A stretch of DNA of 64,000 nt, taken from Pithys albifrons albifrons (taxonomy: Eukaryota > Chordata > Aves > Passeriformes > Thamnophilidae). The notes under the pieces were generated by a model, which worked only from the letters and a program-made list of their open reading frames with translations, had not been told where the DNA came from and searched no databases. Below, one piece after another: positions 49,731-61,928 of this stretch. The stretch spans positions 38,049,490 through 38,113,489 of the forward strand of contig NC_092459.1 in NCBI RefSeq assembly GCF_047495875.1, written 5' to 3'. The position numbers and the translations under genes are program-made. The stretch's first letter is position 1, and each line of letters starts with the position of its first letter.

Positions 49731-50237
49731 CAGACGAAGGAACAGCTGCGAGAGGAAGAAACTGCTGTGACAATGGAAGGAGCGACGGCACGAGAGGAAA
49801 GAATAGTCACAGTAGAAGAGGGAGCAGCTGCCAGAGAGGGAGGAGTGGTCACAAGAGATGGGGCACACCTAATGGGACTGGGGGCACATCCAAAAGAGAC
49901 CAGAGGCGTGCCTGGAGAAAGGAAAGGGACGGTGCGAGCATTCTGGGATAGAATAACATTCGACAATTGGTGCTCTGACTACATACGCAAGTACCCAATG
50001 GAGGAAGAGAGGAGGTCAACGTGCTTCCGTCAGCCTGAGGAAGGACCGTTTCAGCCTCTTCAAAGGCAACCCTCCTTTGGAGGTATGATTCCACCTCCCT
50101 GTACTGGACCTACATTTGAGGGGATAGATGACCAGGGAAGGCCCTTACTCCGGCCTTCCAAGGACTATGTGCTACCTCCATTCATTGGACCTGATGAACA
50201 ACGCAGGAGCTCCCTTTCACGGGGGACACGAGCTAGG

Positions 50238-50360
50238 CGTCTTTCCCCATGGCTCGAACGAAGTAGAAGTCTCTCTCCATGGCGTGGGCGACGTAGAAGC
50301 CCATCCCCCCGGAGTGAACACCATAGAAGCTCGTCCTCACGGCGCGAACAATCCCCACCT
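50238..50360 (+). repeat. 30-bp tandem repeat (4 units) encoding SR-rich decamers
   Basis: The decamers LSPWLERSRS, LSPWRGRRRS, PSPRSEHHRS and SSSRREQSPP follow one another with a 30-base period. They are rich in SP, RS and SR dipeptides. Confidence 0.85.
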
Positions 50361-51152
50361 TCGCGTGAGAGGGTCAGAAAGGAAGTGAGAGAAGTTTCAT
50401 GGAGGAGTGGAAGAGTAAAAACACAGGTAGAGAGAATAGTACGTGGGAGAGATGGACAGAAAATAATGAGGGAAAGTGAAATTATACGATCATTGACCCC
50501 AAAGGAGATTCGAGATATACGAAAGGATTACAGTCGGTGGCCCGATGAACGCATCCTCACCTGGCTGGTGCGATGTTGGGACCAGGGGGCCAGTAGTCAT
50601 GTGCTGGAAGGTCATGAAGCACAACAATTGGGATCTCTTGCCTGAGACTGTGAAATAGAACAGGAAATGGGACAGGGGGAGATGGCATCCAGTCTCTGGA
50701 CCCGAATCCTCCGTGCCGTGAGGGCAAGATACCCATTTAAAGAGTATTTGGTGAGTGTTCTGAGAGACTGGAATACCGCAGAAGAAGGCATCCAGAATCT
50801 GCGGGAACTGGCCATGCTGGAGATTATATACTCTGATCCAAATTACTATGACATCTTGGTCCCAGAGAAGATGCCATGCACACAGTCGATGTGGGATAAG
50901 GTGATGAATGGGGCCCCTAAGTCTTATATGCCGTGTCTGATATCTGCATAACCTCTAAGTATGGACGAGAATAAGATACACATTGACAGAATGTGTCACT
51001 GGATATGGAGAATATCGGAAACCATGAGGGTCTCCTCTAAATTTCAGCATTCTTCCCTCTACACTGGGGAAAGGGTAGTGAGGAATGCTAGACGCTCTGT
51101 GTATGAAGAAGAACCTAGAGGCAAAGGTTCTAGACGTCACAAAGAAAGGTCT

Positions 51153-51212
51153 CGTTCTCATTCTCGTTCCAGTTCCCGTTCTCATTCCCGTTCCTGTTCT
51201 CGGTCATCTCAT
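51153..51212 (+). repeat. 12-bp tandem repeat (5 units) encoding RSxS
   Basis: CGTTCTCATTCT-type units begin at 51153, 51165, 51177, 51189 and 51201. They encode RSHS, RSSS, RSHS, RSCS and RSSH, an uninterrupted SR domain in the place where a retroviral nucleocapsid is expected. Confidence 0.92.
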
Positions 51213-51294
51213 GCAGCACGAGAGAAAACTGGAAGCCCCAGGAGTAAGACACAGAGTGAGCGTAGTGTCTTATGGACTGTTCTGCATGAACTAG

Positions 51295-51990
51295 GGGAAA
51301 ACAGGAGGGTCTCAGGACCTCTCGGTGGTAGAGGCTGACATAAGTCTAACAGGAGACCAATGGGAAAAGCATTCCATTTTGATAGGACCAGAAGCCCCTG
51401 GCATCCGTGGTATGGACTATTTAAAAAGAGGACACTTCAAGGACCCGAAGGGGTACCAGTGGGCTTTTGGTGTAGCCTCAGTGATTGAAGGAGAGTCCAA
51501 ACAGCTGTCTACTCTCCCTGGTCTCTCAGAAGACCCTTCTGCTGTGGGATTACTCCGAGTCAAAGATCAAGAAGTACCAATGGCCACTACAACTGTACAT
51601 AGGCGACAGTATCATACAAACCGAGATGCTATGATTCCCATCCATAAAATGATCAGGAAGCTGGAGAGCCAAGGGGTGGTCAGCAGAACACACTCACCCT
51701 TCAACAGCCCCATCTGGCCTGTACGTAAATCAGATGGAGAATGGAGACTGACTGTGGACTATCATGGCTTGAATGAAGTTACACCACCGCTGAGTGCTGC
51801 TGTGCCAGATATGTTGGAGCTCCAGTATGAGCTGGAGTCCAAAGCAGCAAAGTGGTATGCCACTATTGACATTGCTAATGGGTTCTTCTCCATTCCTCTG
51901 GCACCAGAGTGCAGGCCACAGTTTGCTTTCACCTGGAAGGGCATGCAGTACACTTGGAACCGATTGCCCCAGGGGCAAAGCAAGCAGTAA
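51295..51990 (+). pseudogene. ERVL-like pro-pol remnant: protease C-terminus joined to truncated reverse transcriptase
   Basis: Phase 1 opens after a TAG at 51292. It starts with the C-terminal part of an aspartic protease (GMDYLKRG, the flap-distal region), and the active-site DTG portion is not present. The protein then runs into the reverse-transcriptase N-terminal half: the fingers region (PFNSPIWPVRKSDG, WRLTVDYHGLNE), the YATIDIANGFFSIPL block that contains the first catalytic aspartate, and QFAFTWKGMQYTWNRLPQG. The sequence departs from the family right after LPQG and stops seven bases into unrelated sequence. The YxDD catalytic box, thumb, RNase H and integrase are missing. No function is possible. 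Confidence 0.93.
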
Positions 51991-52121
51991 TGAAACCCCT
52001 GAAGTTCACAGGAGCTGCATGACCCCGTTGCATGAAGCAGTTAAAGTTTTGTATCTACCAGTTCACTTCCTGCTATATGTGTTTCTTCCATTCCTTCTTC
52101 TTCACTGACCACTCTCCTGGG

Positions 52122-52138
52122 AAAAAAAAAAAAAAAAA
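52122..52138 (+). repeat. A17 run 134 bp beyond the provirus break
   Basis: Seventeen A residues, then an A/C-rich stretch (CAACCATAAAAACC). It may be the tail of a retroposed sequence or simply low complexity. Confidence 0.7.
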
Positions 52139-52840
52139 CAACCATAAAAACCAAACCCAAACTGATTTCCAATCCAGAAACCAACAACACTGTCAGTGTG
52201 TAACATAATGGCTATCTGAACATCTCCTCAAATGGGCCATTCTAACAGGTGTTGATGTTGATCCTGCTTCATTCAACAACTTCTTGTTTCCCTGGAAGAA
52301 GCTTGCATCTGCTTGGGCAAATTCTGTCATCGCGGCCATTTCATTTGCAAATGCCATCTGTTCTGGAACTCCCTCAGGAAACAATCTTTCTTATCTGACT
52401 CTGCAGGAGGCATCCACATCATTTGTGCTTTTCTAGCAATACTTTTTTGTAGTGCTACATGGCATGGAAAAGAGTTCCCTTAGTGCCACAAATTGGCAAA
52501 TACCATTGTTATCAACTTTACCATTGCCTGTTTGCAACTGTACATCCTTTCCACTGATATTAAATGTCTTTTTAGGGTAGACTTAAAAGCACAGAGCTTT
52601 CATACAAGATTTCTCCATTTCTTTGCTCCTGGAAAGTCTGTCTGAACACTAAGCCAGATTTAATCAGAGAGTGGTAACATTTCCCTATCTCTGTTTTCAG
52701 CAAAATAGGTAAAGACTTCAGAAATAGGTTATTCAGTTTGCCCAAATATTAAAACAAATAGATCGCTAATTGCCTTAAGTAGGTACAGGCATGCATACAT
52801 GGCTTCAGAGTCTTTTGTTTCTTCATCCTCATCTTTGATT

Positions 52841-52856
52841 AAAAAAAAAAAAAAAA
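52841..52856. repeat. A16 homopolymer
   Basis: Sixteen A residues preceded by a T/C-rich segment. No transposon body is recognised next to it. Confidence 0.75.
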
Positions 52857-55800
52857 GAGGTTGGTCAAAAGCTGATAGAATCTCGTACTCATTTACCTTA
52901 CAGGAAAAGCTCCTCTGTCATACTGAAGAAAGTGTCACCAGCTGTGAAATCAGAACTTGGCTGTCTTCTAGGCCTGTGTCTCAAAGACAGCATAAACAGG
53001 TATCACATAAGGAAAGTTGAACTGTAAATATGTTTTTGGCAATACTGTACTGATCATTGCAGTTCCATAGCTCTCAAGTGGAAACAGGAAAAAATACATT
53101 TGGATGCACTTAAACTCTGTGTCAGACAAGATTAAGATTGATTTAGTTTAGCCTGGGATTCTGTAGCTAATGTTCTCCACTTTGCTTTTGTAGCACAGAG
53201 TCAGAAATGAGATGACAAACAGGGTACAACTAAACAAAGACAACTAAAATAATTTATTTCCACAGTGTGAGACTAATCTGTGATAGCACTTGCAAACGCA
53301 AAAGTTCTTTTCCAGTCTCTGTTTAAAACTGTTGCTGTACATTTTCTGGAAGCTATGGGAACTGCTTTTTTCTTTTCAAATAGTGTTCAATACTAGTGCC
53401 CACAAGAGCACAGGCCTAAATGCCAGTCTTCTCGCTGAAGATAAAAACAAGAATAATTTGCTAATCTTCTGCTGTCATAGGCAATGTTGATTAGGTGACA
53501 GTTTTGCTTTTACACAGGGATTTTCTGTCTAGGGTGGGGAAGAAATTCCTGAAGGTACAAAGATAAACTTTTTCAATGGAGAATAATGCAAATTTTGAAA
53601 ACCTCTAAAGCTTTGGTTTAGCAGGAAGGAGAGGTCATGGATTAGTGTAATGTGCAGATAGTAGATTACACTAATATACTAGTAGATTACACTTATATTT
53701 TTGTAGTTATTGTGCTTGTAGTAGTACTCTTTGTAAATTAATTACCAAATTTCAACTCTAAAATTATACAGTCAGCTTGAGTTAGGAGAATATATTAAAA
53801 GTATGGTTGCATACAGTGTAATATAAATTTACCAGACAAAATAATAGAGCATTGGCCTGAATCCTACAGTTATGTCAGTGATCCCATGGGCTTGCTTGAA
53901 ATGAATTAAGTTACACATGTATGTTTTCTAGATTCAGTACTGGAATAGGAATATACAATTAGATTGGATCTATGCCAAATTATTAATCATCATCCCTATG
54001 CATATATAGAATAAAAACTAAAAAAAATGAAAATGTGCAGTATTTGCAGTATTTAGTTCAAAATTTCAGCATTCGTGTGTATGTATGTAAAATGTTCCCC
54101 ATTCTCTACCTGAGAAGACAAACCAGTGTAATTATAGATAAGCAAGAATTTGCCTTATCCCTCTGCATATCACAGAGGAAGATATAGAATACACCAGTAA
54201 CCCAAACACAGATATCTAGTCAGTGAGAATTTTCAGTGGAAGAGGGAAATTCAAAAGGCAGATAATTGCCTTACATGTCTTTGTAGTGACCAACATATGC
54301 ATATTGACATGAGACAGTTATACTTTATTAACAGCATGAGTTAAGTCCAATAATCTGAGCAATTTTTACCTATTTTTTCTTACGTTACTCACTTTTTTTC
54401 TTTTAATCTTAAGAGCAGGCAAATTTTAAAGCCATAACTGTGACATAGTTTTAAACTGAGCCCAGCTTATCAAATTTGTCTGTGTAACTTAACAGTCTAA
54501 TAAGCTCCATCAGAAGACTCCAACTCTGCAGACTTTCAGATAGAGCTGAGATTAAAATGAAAAATGGAGCATGTAGTAAATAAACAATCAATAAAACAAT
54601 GAGTAACAGTTTCAGAAGATAACTGGACTTTGTGATATAGTTATTTATTGTTACATTTTTCTTCATTTGTTTTAATGAAAGATGAGTATTTACTTGACAG
54701 CACAGACTATAGTCAAATAGAACTCATAATTCTTCCTTTGGAAAGTATTTGAAATACAGTTTTTGTTTAAATTAAAAGTGTTCTATTTGTGCAAACAGTA
54801 ATAATACTTATTCAGCATTTTAAAAAATCTCTTATAATCTCACTAATAGAGGAAACTTTTGATTCGAGTTCAATTAGAAACATATACATTTTTTCATAAG
54901 AAATTTTAGAAGTATTTCTCCATATTTCCTTTGATTTTCAATCTTAAAAATTTTTCATTAGAAAAGTCCCATGAGTCTCAAAACCAACACTAATTTGATA
55001 TTCAAACACTCATTCAACCAAAAAGATTTACCAATGAATGCTAATGATGAGAACATCTTTTTTTTTCCTGACTACATTGATTGTTTTAATTACAAACTGT
55101 AGAAAATAAATAGGATCCCACTATTTGCATTGTTTTTATTCTGTGTTCACTTTCTTATGAAAAAAAAATTTGTTAAAAACCCCAAACTACTGAGGAATAA
55201 GTAAAGATTAGGACTTTCAATATAATTAGAAATTAGATGTCATATCAAGTAAGCTACAGCCAATCTGTTGTGAAAATCAAACTTTGCTTCTTTGGAATCT
55301 TCACCATATTGCTGTGTTAACTTTGTTTTCTAATACAACCTTATGTTATCACAGCTGTCAGTTAACATGGGAACCAAAGGCAAGTCTCTAGACTATGTGG
55401 TCCACTGGACTATGAGGCATACTATGAGGCTTAAAACTTCATCACTTCTGAAATCAGTTAGCAATAAGAAAACAGCATTATATTCAAACACTTGTCATTT
55501 CAAGCTGGAGAGCAACTACCTGTCTACAGTTTGGTCATCTAAGGGTGGGGACTTTGGCACAAATAAGGCCTCAAAATCATTCCTGTAGAGCTGGAATCAA
55601 ATGTCTGAAATCCATCACTGCCACACTTCTGTAACAATCCGAAGGAAAAAAGTTTGTTGGTTGCTTTTACTTGTTTGTTTGTTAAGCTGTAAGTAGAAAA
55701 TCCTAGTGCAAAATAAACAATCATGCTCTTTTGTATGTTTGTTTTAGAGGGTTCTTAGGATGAAAATATCTTGATCAGCAACACATTTTTAAACAATATT

Positions 55801-56156
55801 TGCCACAGTTATGTAAATACTTACAAAATACTTATTTTTGTAAATTATTTTTTATTCTTTTCTACCTATACATGAAAGTCAAAGTTCCTCCCATCTTTAA
55901 AAGGAAATCTTGTGATCTTTAAGTAACACAAATTCTTATACATATTCAAGTGAAAATTTCCTTTGCATGAACCCCCAAAATTACAAACGAGTTATTCAGA
56001 AAAAATTAATCTGAACACCAAAGAATGCCTGACTGCCCACAAACTGCTTAGTAATTTTCCTCATTCCATCTCTTCTGAAAGCTTTTTCTGTTCCTCAGAT
56101 GGGATAAAATTACACTCCACGAGATAAAAAAACCTCTACATATTTATATGGCGTGC

Positions 56157-56182
56157 TTTTATTTATTTATTTATTTATTTAT
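56157..56182. repeat. (TTTA)n microsatellite
   Basis: Six perfect TTTA units followed by ATTAATTTTT. Confidence 0.85.
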
Positions 56183-57469
56183 TAATTTTTTTGGTCATGG
56201 AAAAGAATAGCCAATTCCTGTCTGCTTTCTCTGGGAATACTTTACAGATGCGGAACTGCAGGGAATCCTCTTCTGTTCTGAAGTTTCTCCCTGCAATAAA
56301 TAAGACTGGATTGCTGTGCTCCGAGAGGTCAAAGGCAGAGGACGAAAGATGCTGCTGGTAGTGAGACAGGCTTGGAAAAGGGCATGCCCCTAAGCAGGGT
56401 GCAGTATCCCCAGGAACCACCTCACAATTGTGGAGCTGTAACTTAGAAAGCTTCACTGTGTGTATTGCATGGACAAAGTCATCAACAGTACCCAACATAT
56501 ATCATGCAGTACCCTTTGAAGCTTCATTAAGAGTGCTGAGCTGGTGTGCCCTCGAAGTCCTGTAGAAAATTCAGGTCCAGCTTGCCCCTGAGTTGGTGTA
56601 ACCGCAAACACAGCACTTCCAGCCCACCTCGAGATCTACAAAAGCATCAGCTGCATCTTGTCATTTTGCATGTTTGTGTGTTCCCACTTGTGCACATGCA
56701 GAATTGTACCTTCCCTTAATGCTTGTCTGTCATTTGTGTGTCTGCCTACGTGTACGCATATAGTAACAAGACATGCCAAACTAGTGAATTATCATTAAAG
56801 TGAACCTTTTTCTATCCAACAGTCCTATGACAGAAGATAATAATGAAGTAAGTGTAATATTTTATTTATCTTTTGAAACAATTACTCAAACAAAACTTGC
56901 CATCGAGGAGATTTGACAGTATTAGTACTCTTACTTCTGTGTGGTTAGAAAGAAGTTCAGATCATACTCCAAGAAGAAGAAAAAGGTCATCAATTTCACT
57001 GTTCCCAGATTTTGCCTCTAATTTTAAAAATGCACAGTGCAACTGAACAGGTTTTATTCTTTTTTTATTATCCATTTACTGCAATTTATTTCACTCTCTG
57101 TTGAACATAAATGTTGACCCTATTTTATGTGAATACACTTTAACTAATTGCCTCAAATATTCACAACTTGCCTTTCATGATTTCCTCAATAATCTTGGAA
57201 TTGAGAGCTTCTTGTTTTCATGTTAGTTGACAAGGTTTGCTTATCTCTCTCCTCATTTATGTTGTGTTAAATCTATAATTTTACCATAGGCTAAAATTCT
57301 GTTACATAAAATTAATCATCCAGTATTTTAGTAGCACCTCATTTTAATATTACTTTAATACATTTAGTGCAATTTCAAACAGCAATAATGACAAGAACAG
57401 ACCATCTGCAGTGACACATTTGTCCAAAGAAATATGGTTTTTTAAGTCCAATATGAGAATATATAAAAA

Positions 57470-57560
57470 TTTAATTATGTTTATAAAAATATGTTTATAA
57501 AATTTATATTGTTTATAGTATTTATATGGTTCATAGTATTTATATTTATACTATTTACAT
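57470..57560. repeat. AT-rich degenerate repeat
   Basis: Recurring ATGTTTATAAAA, TTTATATTGTTTATAG and AGTATTTATAT blocks. It is an imperfect, partly self-complementary A/T repeat of roughly 15-20 bases per unit. Confidence 0.6.
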
Positions 57561-60500
57561 AAATAGTTATATTCCTTTTTATTACAGACCGCTGTCACTG
57601 TCCCTATCATCTCAGATAATTGCAAGCCGATTAAAGTAATTAATCAAAGTAAACACAGGTGTGATGCACTGCAATTTGAAAACTGCAATCAACTCGCACA
57701 AACAATCACCTAAACTGTTTAATTTTATTCCTTTACTTATGCAGAACTTAAAAAAAAGGATATTTTAAAATATAAAGTCCTAATTTTTACATGTGGTTTT
57801 CAAGTGATATGGTGATTTTTAAATGTTTAAGGAATGTTCCTATGTTTATTGCACATATTATATTTGTAAGAAAAATTCCACATTTTTTCTTGACATGTAA
57901 TATTCCCCTAGAGGCTTTCCTGTATTCTTATACTTTTCCTCTTGTGCAGGGGGTCTTAAATGATGACGAAAGTAACTAACATATTTTGTTGTAATTTCTT
58001 TCTTCCTTTTTTCTAAAGTACATTATCTTCCTTTAGAGGAATGAACAGAATGAATTTTGAATTCTCACTGTGTTCTTGAGAGTGCTTTTGCATAGTTCTT
58101 AAATTTTTTCCCTGAATGCATGAGCTGGAAGGCAACAGCAATCTTCTTTCAAGCAAAATGTTGTGATTTGTCCCCTACCAATCCGTGAGGATCTTGAGCA
58201 ATTTAATCTAAATAGACTCTGCTATTTTCACACATGAGTGGGTAACAATTGCCTCTGAGGTGCAAATGTGATGAACCATTGACCGTGTCATTCAAAGAGA
58301 AAAGAAGCCACCAAAGCCACAATATACGCGGCAAACATAAGACTAAATTGTTATCTTCAGATTATAAATTATTGAACTTTTTAAATGTAAACTTTACATA
58401 CACTCTGATCTTTACTGTAAACTGGATAGGTAAAAAGACATAGAGGTAATTATTGGAAACCCATTGCAGTGAACCGAACAAAAGCTATTCCTTTTTATGA
58501 TGATAATTGAGGAGAGCACTAGGCTTAGTAGGATAAAATGATTTCAAGCCTCTTTACAATGTTTTGATTAGGAGATTGAAAATGTGATGTCTTAATAAAG
58601 AGAAATGTACAGTTCCAAAGACATAGCTGCTTTTCTGCATTATCTTAAATATAGCTAATTTTCTTTGTGTTTTCACATAAACTGCAGTGCTAAGGGCCAA
58701 ATTCTAGAATTACGGGTTCCCTTTTCCACAGGACTTTAATAATTGCCCCATTATAGCTTTGTTAACTCTCATCCCAGTGAGATAACTCTGCTCACTGCCA
58801 AGCTGGTCTTCCTTCAGTGGCACACAGACCAGTAGCTACACCTCTTCCTCTCTTCTACTCTGCTCTAACTTCTGCTAAGGCTCATGAGATGAGTTTAGGG
58901 CTCAGAAACCTCAATTACAAAATTAGTCCAGTATTTAGGAGAACAAAATGACATTTTCTGTGACTAAGTTTAATGTTCAATTTTAGGCAAGGCAGGTGAG
59001 ACAAAAAAAAAAGTAGTGAAACACCTGAATAAAGTGTTCGGTGAAGGTGGTTCTTCTGTTTCACAAAATAATGAGCATTTCAGTTTACTGACATCAAGAA
59101 TGATTTCCTGTGACTGATGGCCTGAGTGTCCATCAATATTGTCTTCTAGTTTCATTTTTACATTTTAGCTACGACTATTTGCTCAGAAAGAAAACAGCAA
59201 ATCGTGCAGAGGTAACTTATGTTTAATCACCATGATTCAATGTGCATAATTGTTCTGACGTGAAAAATTTCTACATTTATTATTATTTTGAAGGCTTATC
59301 TGGCAACTATGGATTTCCAGCTGGTGATGTACAGACGTGAAGGGAGATCAGGTTGGAAATACTTCTAAAGTCAGAAAACTGTGGCTTTTTTTTTCTGCTG
59401 GTTTGTTTTGGTTCTTATCTTTCTGTTTGGAAATGGGTTGCCTACAGCAATGATTTGGAAATCTGGTTACAGAGATTTTTTTTTTTTACTATAGACTGTC
59501 CTTAGGGGATTTCTGACCCAGATCTCATTTCATCCCTGCTTAAAAGCTACTTGTATGTGAGATGTGGAACACCAGAGTTGTACAGGACATTCTGCACAGA
59601 TGTCAGCTGTTGATAACATCACACTACAAAGCTTTCAGTAATCACAGTTAGAACCAGATTTTTTCCCCCACAAAAGACTGGTCCTTCTGCCTATTTATAC
59701 AGATAGAAGCCTTTTTTATTTTTTTTCTTTTCTGATGCTTTCATCATTAAGAGATAGCATCATTTCTTGAATTGCAAGGTTTTGTCTGTCAAAATGCAAA
59801 AGAGGCAATTCCCTATTCCCATCAAATGCAAAGCATGACAAGTGGTAGTAACATTGTGTTTCAGGTGAAAAGGGAGGGATGCATGACTAAACAACATTCT
59901 CCAACCCACTATGTGACGAAGGGCAAGGAACCTCAGACTTAGTGCTATTCAGGAGTATTCAGAGAGAAGACAGAAAATGTTGGTTTGTTAAAAATAAACC
60001 TTGCATAGAAATACATAGGTTTCAGTGGCCACTTTTTTCTTGGAAAGTTTTCTTTATATTTCATTAAAAGCTTTGGTCAAAATGGGAAAGAGATAAAGGA
60101 TCTCTTCAATTACTACTTATTTACCTCATGGCCAGGAAACTCACTTGAGATTAAAAAACCCTGAATTCATGTCTATAATTACCCATAATACAGAGACCTG
60201 CAAACATCATTATCTAAAATTTGAATGTCCTGGTCTTACTGTTAGTTATTCCACCAATTAATTCAGTTTTGAAAGGTCTTATGATAGTGACACTTAGGAA
60301 ATGTTGTGAAATTATAAATATATTCCAATAAATCAGAAAAAAATATATGTTTTCCTGTTTGTTGGGTTTTTTTCATGACAGACTATGTTCATTGAGTTTT
60401 GCCCCAATTCTGAGTTATGAGATTTTCCCGGCATGTCTGTCATCTCACACTGTACTACATGATCTTCCATTAAACAAGCACAACCTATAACCTTTATAGT

Positions 60501-61318
60501 TGCAAAGATAACCTTCAAACAGTGAAGTGAATGTATTTAGTTTTATCAGCAATGTCTCATTTGGTCTGGAGCATGAAATGAATGCAAATTTATTTTCATT
60601 TATCACACTGTTGAATATTAATACTAATGCAATCCAATTTTTAGTGTCAAGAACTATTTCTATGCTGATCAAAGCCTTCAGAAGATGTGAGATCCTCGAG
60701 TATGCTCTCTGCCTCCTATGAATGCCCTTTGCCTTGTTAAATCTTGGGGAGATAAACATTGTGAAGAAAAAAAAAGAGTTTTAGAGGCAATAGCCCTTCA
60801 TAACTAAATATGTCATAATAACAACAGAAGGTCTAGTTAACTGACATATATCTAATATTATGAAGGTTCACAAATCTCAGAATTCCACTGACATTAAAAA
60901 TTGTATATCCAAGGACAGAAGAAGTACAATTCTGTTTCTTACCTTTACTGATGTGATGGAAATCTAGTGTACATTCTTTCAGGCACATTATAATCTCAAA
61001 GAGAAGTGCCTAAAATTAATACAAATATCTGGAACATACTTCCTGTCTGTCTTCCACGAAATTCTTAAGCAAAGCAATTAGGGACATGGCTCTATTTTCA
61101 CTACCAAGAAAATGCAATGAAAACTACAATATTTAGAAAAAAAGAATCCCTTGAGCCTAAATGAAGTTCAATTGTGAACGATCCTGCCCAAATATACTTA
61201 ACTGCCAAAAACAATCAAAATAAAAACTGTATCAGAAGAAATGCATTCCTAATGATGTTAAATACAAATAAATAAACAATAATACAGGCATAGTTCTATG
61301 CTTTCTGGTTTTAGGTTT

Positions 61319-61370
61319 AGGGGTCTTGTAGTTTCTTTTGGGGTTTTTTTGTTTGTTTGGGTTTTTTTTA
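61319..61370. repeat. G/T-rich low-complexity tract
   Basis: GGTTTAGGGG, then TTTTGGGGTTTTTTTG and TTTGGGTTTTTTTT. It has the same style as the tracts at 38.4 and 40.5 kb, about 550 bases before the composite SINE. Confidence 0.7.
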
Positions 61371-61928
61371 CATACTACACTAAAATGTAGTTAGAGAAGA
61401 TATCATATGATTTTATATCTAAGAATTTCAGCACTTTGAAAAGACAGTGTTCATATTAGACTCTCTTAATAAATTTATTCCTGACATGAGTTACTGACAT
61501 TTCCTGATAGGGAAAAAAAAATTTAGATCAGGAAAAATCCTAAACCAAAAAATCCAACCAGTTTTTTCTTAATAATTTAGCAAAAATTTCTTTCTTTGTA
61601 ACAGAATAATGACTTGTACACCTCTTAAGGTTGTGAAGGATTTGAGGGGACGTGTGGTTGTTTGCTGGGTTATATTTGCGAATGATGAAATCCAAGAGAA
61701 AGGAAAGATTACATCAAGTAAAATTTTTATGTAATCTGAAACTACACCAAAATAGATTGGAGTGTGAACTTTCCTCTTTTGCATTGTAGTGTAAAGAGTT
61801 TTGGAAACAATCACATCAGATTACTGCTGTGTGTGAAAGTTATCCATTACAATTAGGATGAAGGAAGTGCAGGTATTCATTTTCATTTTACCTTTTCCTT
61901 TTTCATTCATTCTATTCTACTCCAGGGC

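Larger units (their letters stand above)
49767..51338 (+). pseudogene. ERVL-like gag: matrix/linker, capsid-like and SR-rich C-terminal part
   Basis: Phase 0 is open except for a TGA at 50643-50645 (a CGA arginine codon decayed at a CpG) and a TAA at 50949-50951. From the N-terminus there are degenerate AREExxVTxE repeats and a linker with RAFWDRITFDNW. An SR-rich segment with four 10-residue repeats follows at residues about 157-200. The capsid-like part follows (LTPKEIRDIRKDYSRWPDE, then LTWLVRCWDQGA, EAQQLGSLA and, after the stop, YPFKEYL and NLRELAMLEIIY), characteristic of ERVL Gag and its domesticated relatives such as Fv1. Beyond the second stop there is a tail with RSHS/RSSS repeats and no CCHC zinc knuckle. 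It ends at a TGA at 51336, overlapping the pol frame. Confidence 0.85.
47324..51988 (+). mobile_element. ERVL-like endogenous retrovirus, 3'-truncated and inactivated
   Basis: The plus-strand order is that of a retrovirus: 5' LTR, primer-binding site, leader, gag-like frames, protease end and the start of reverse transcriptase. The assignment to the ERVL class rests on the reverse-transcriptase and capsid-like segments, which match the avian ERVL type I recognise. The copy stops within RT at about 51988. RNase H, integrase and the 3' LTR are absent. Frameshifts, nonsense codons and at least one internal deletion interrupt the coding region. It is therefore a fossil that cannot make virus or move itself. 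Single tandem-repeat arrays within gag are listed separately. Confidence 0.9.
51991..61913. other. Unique AT-rich DNA, no gene recognised
   Basis: After the retroviral break the sequence returns to AT-rich unique DNA. A17 and A16 runs lie at 52122 and 52841. The rest holds microsatellites and short unsupported frames. The block at about 57590-57720 has clustered TAATTA-like and TCAAAG-like motifs and could be conserved non-coding DNA. Confidence 0.5.

Noticed and set aside
49091..49966. Minus-strand frame of 291 codons rich in Ser, Phe and Gly
   Set aside because: It is the antisense of the gag tandem repeats and the GAA tract. Its length comes from repeat periodicity in multiples of three.
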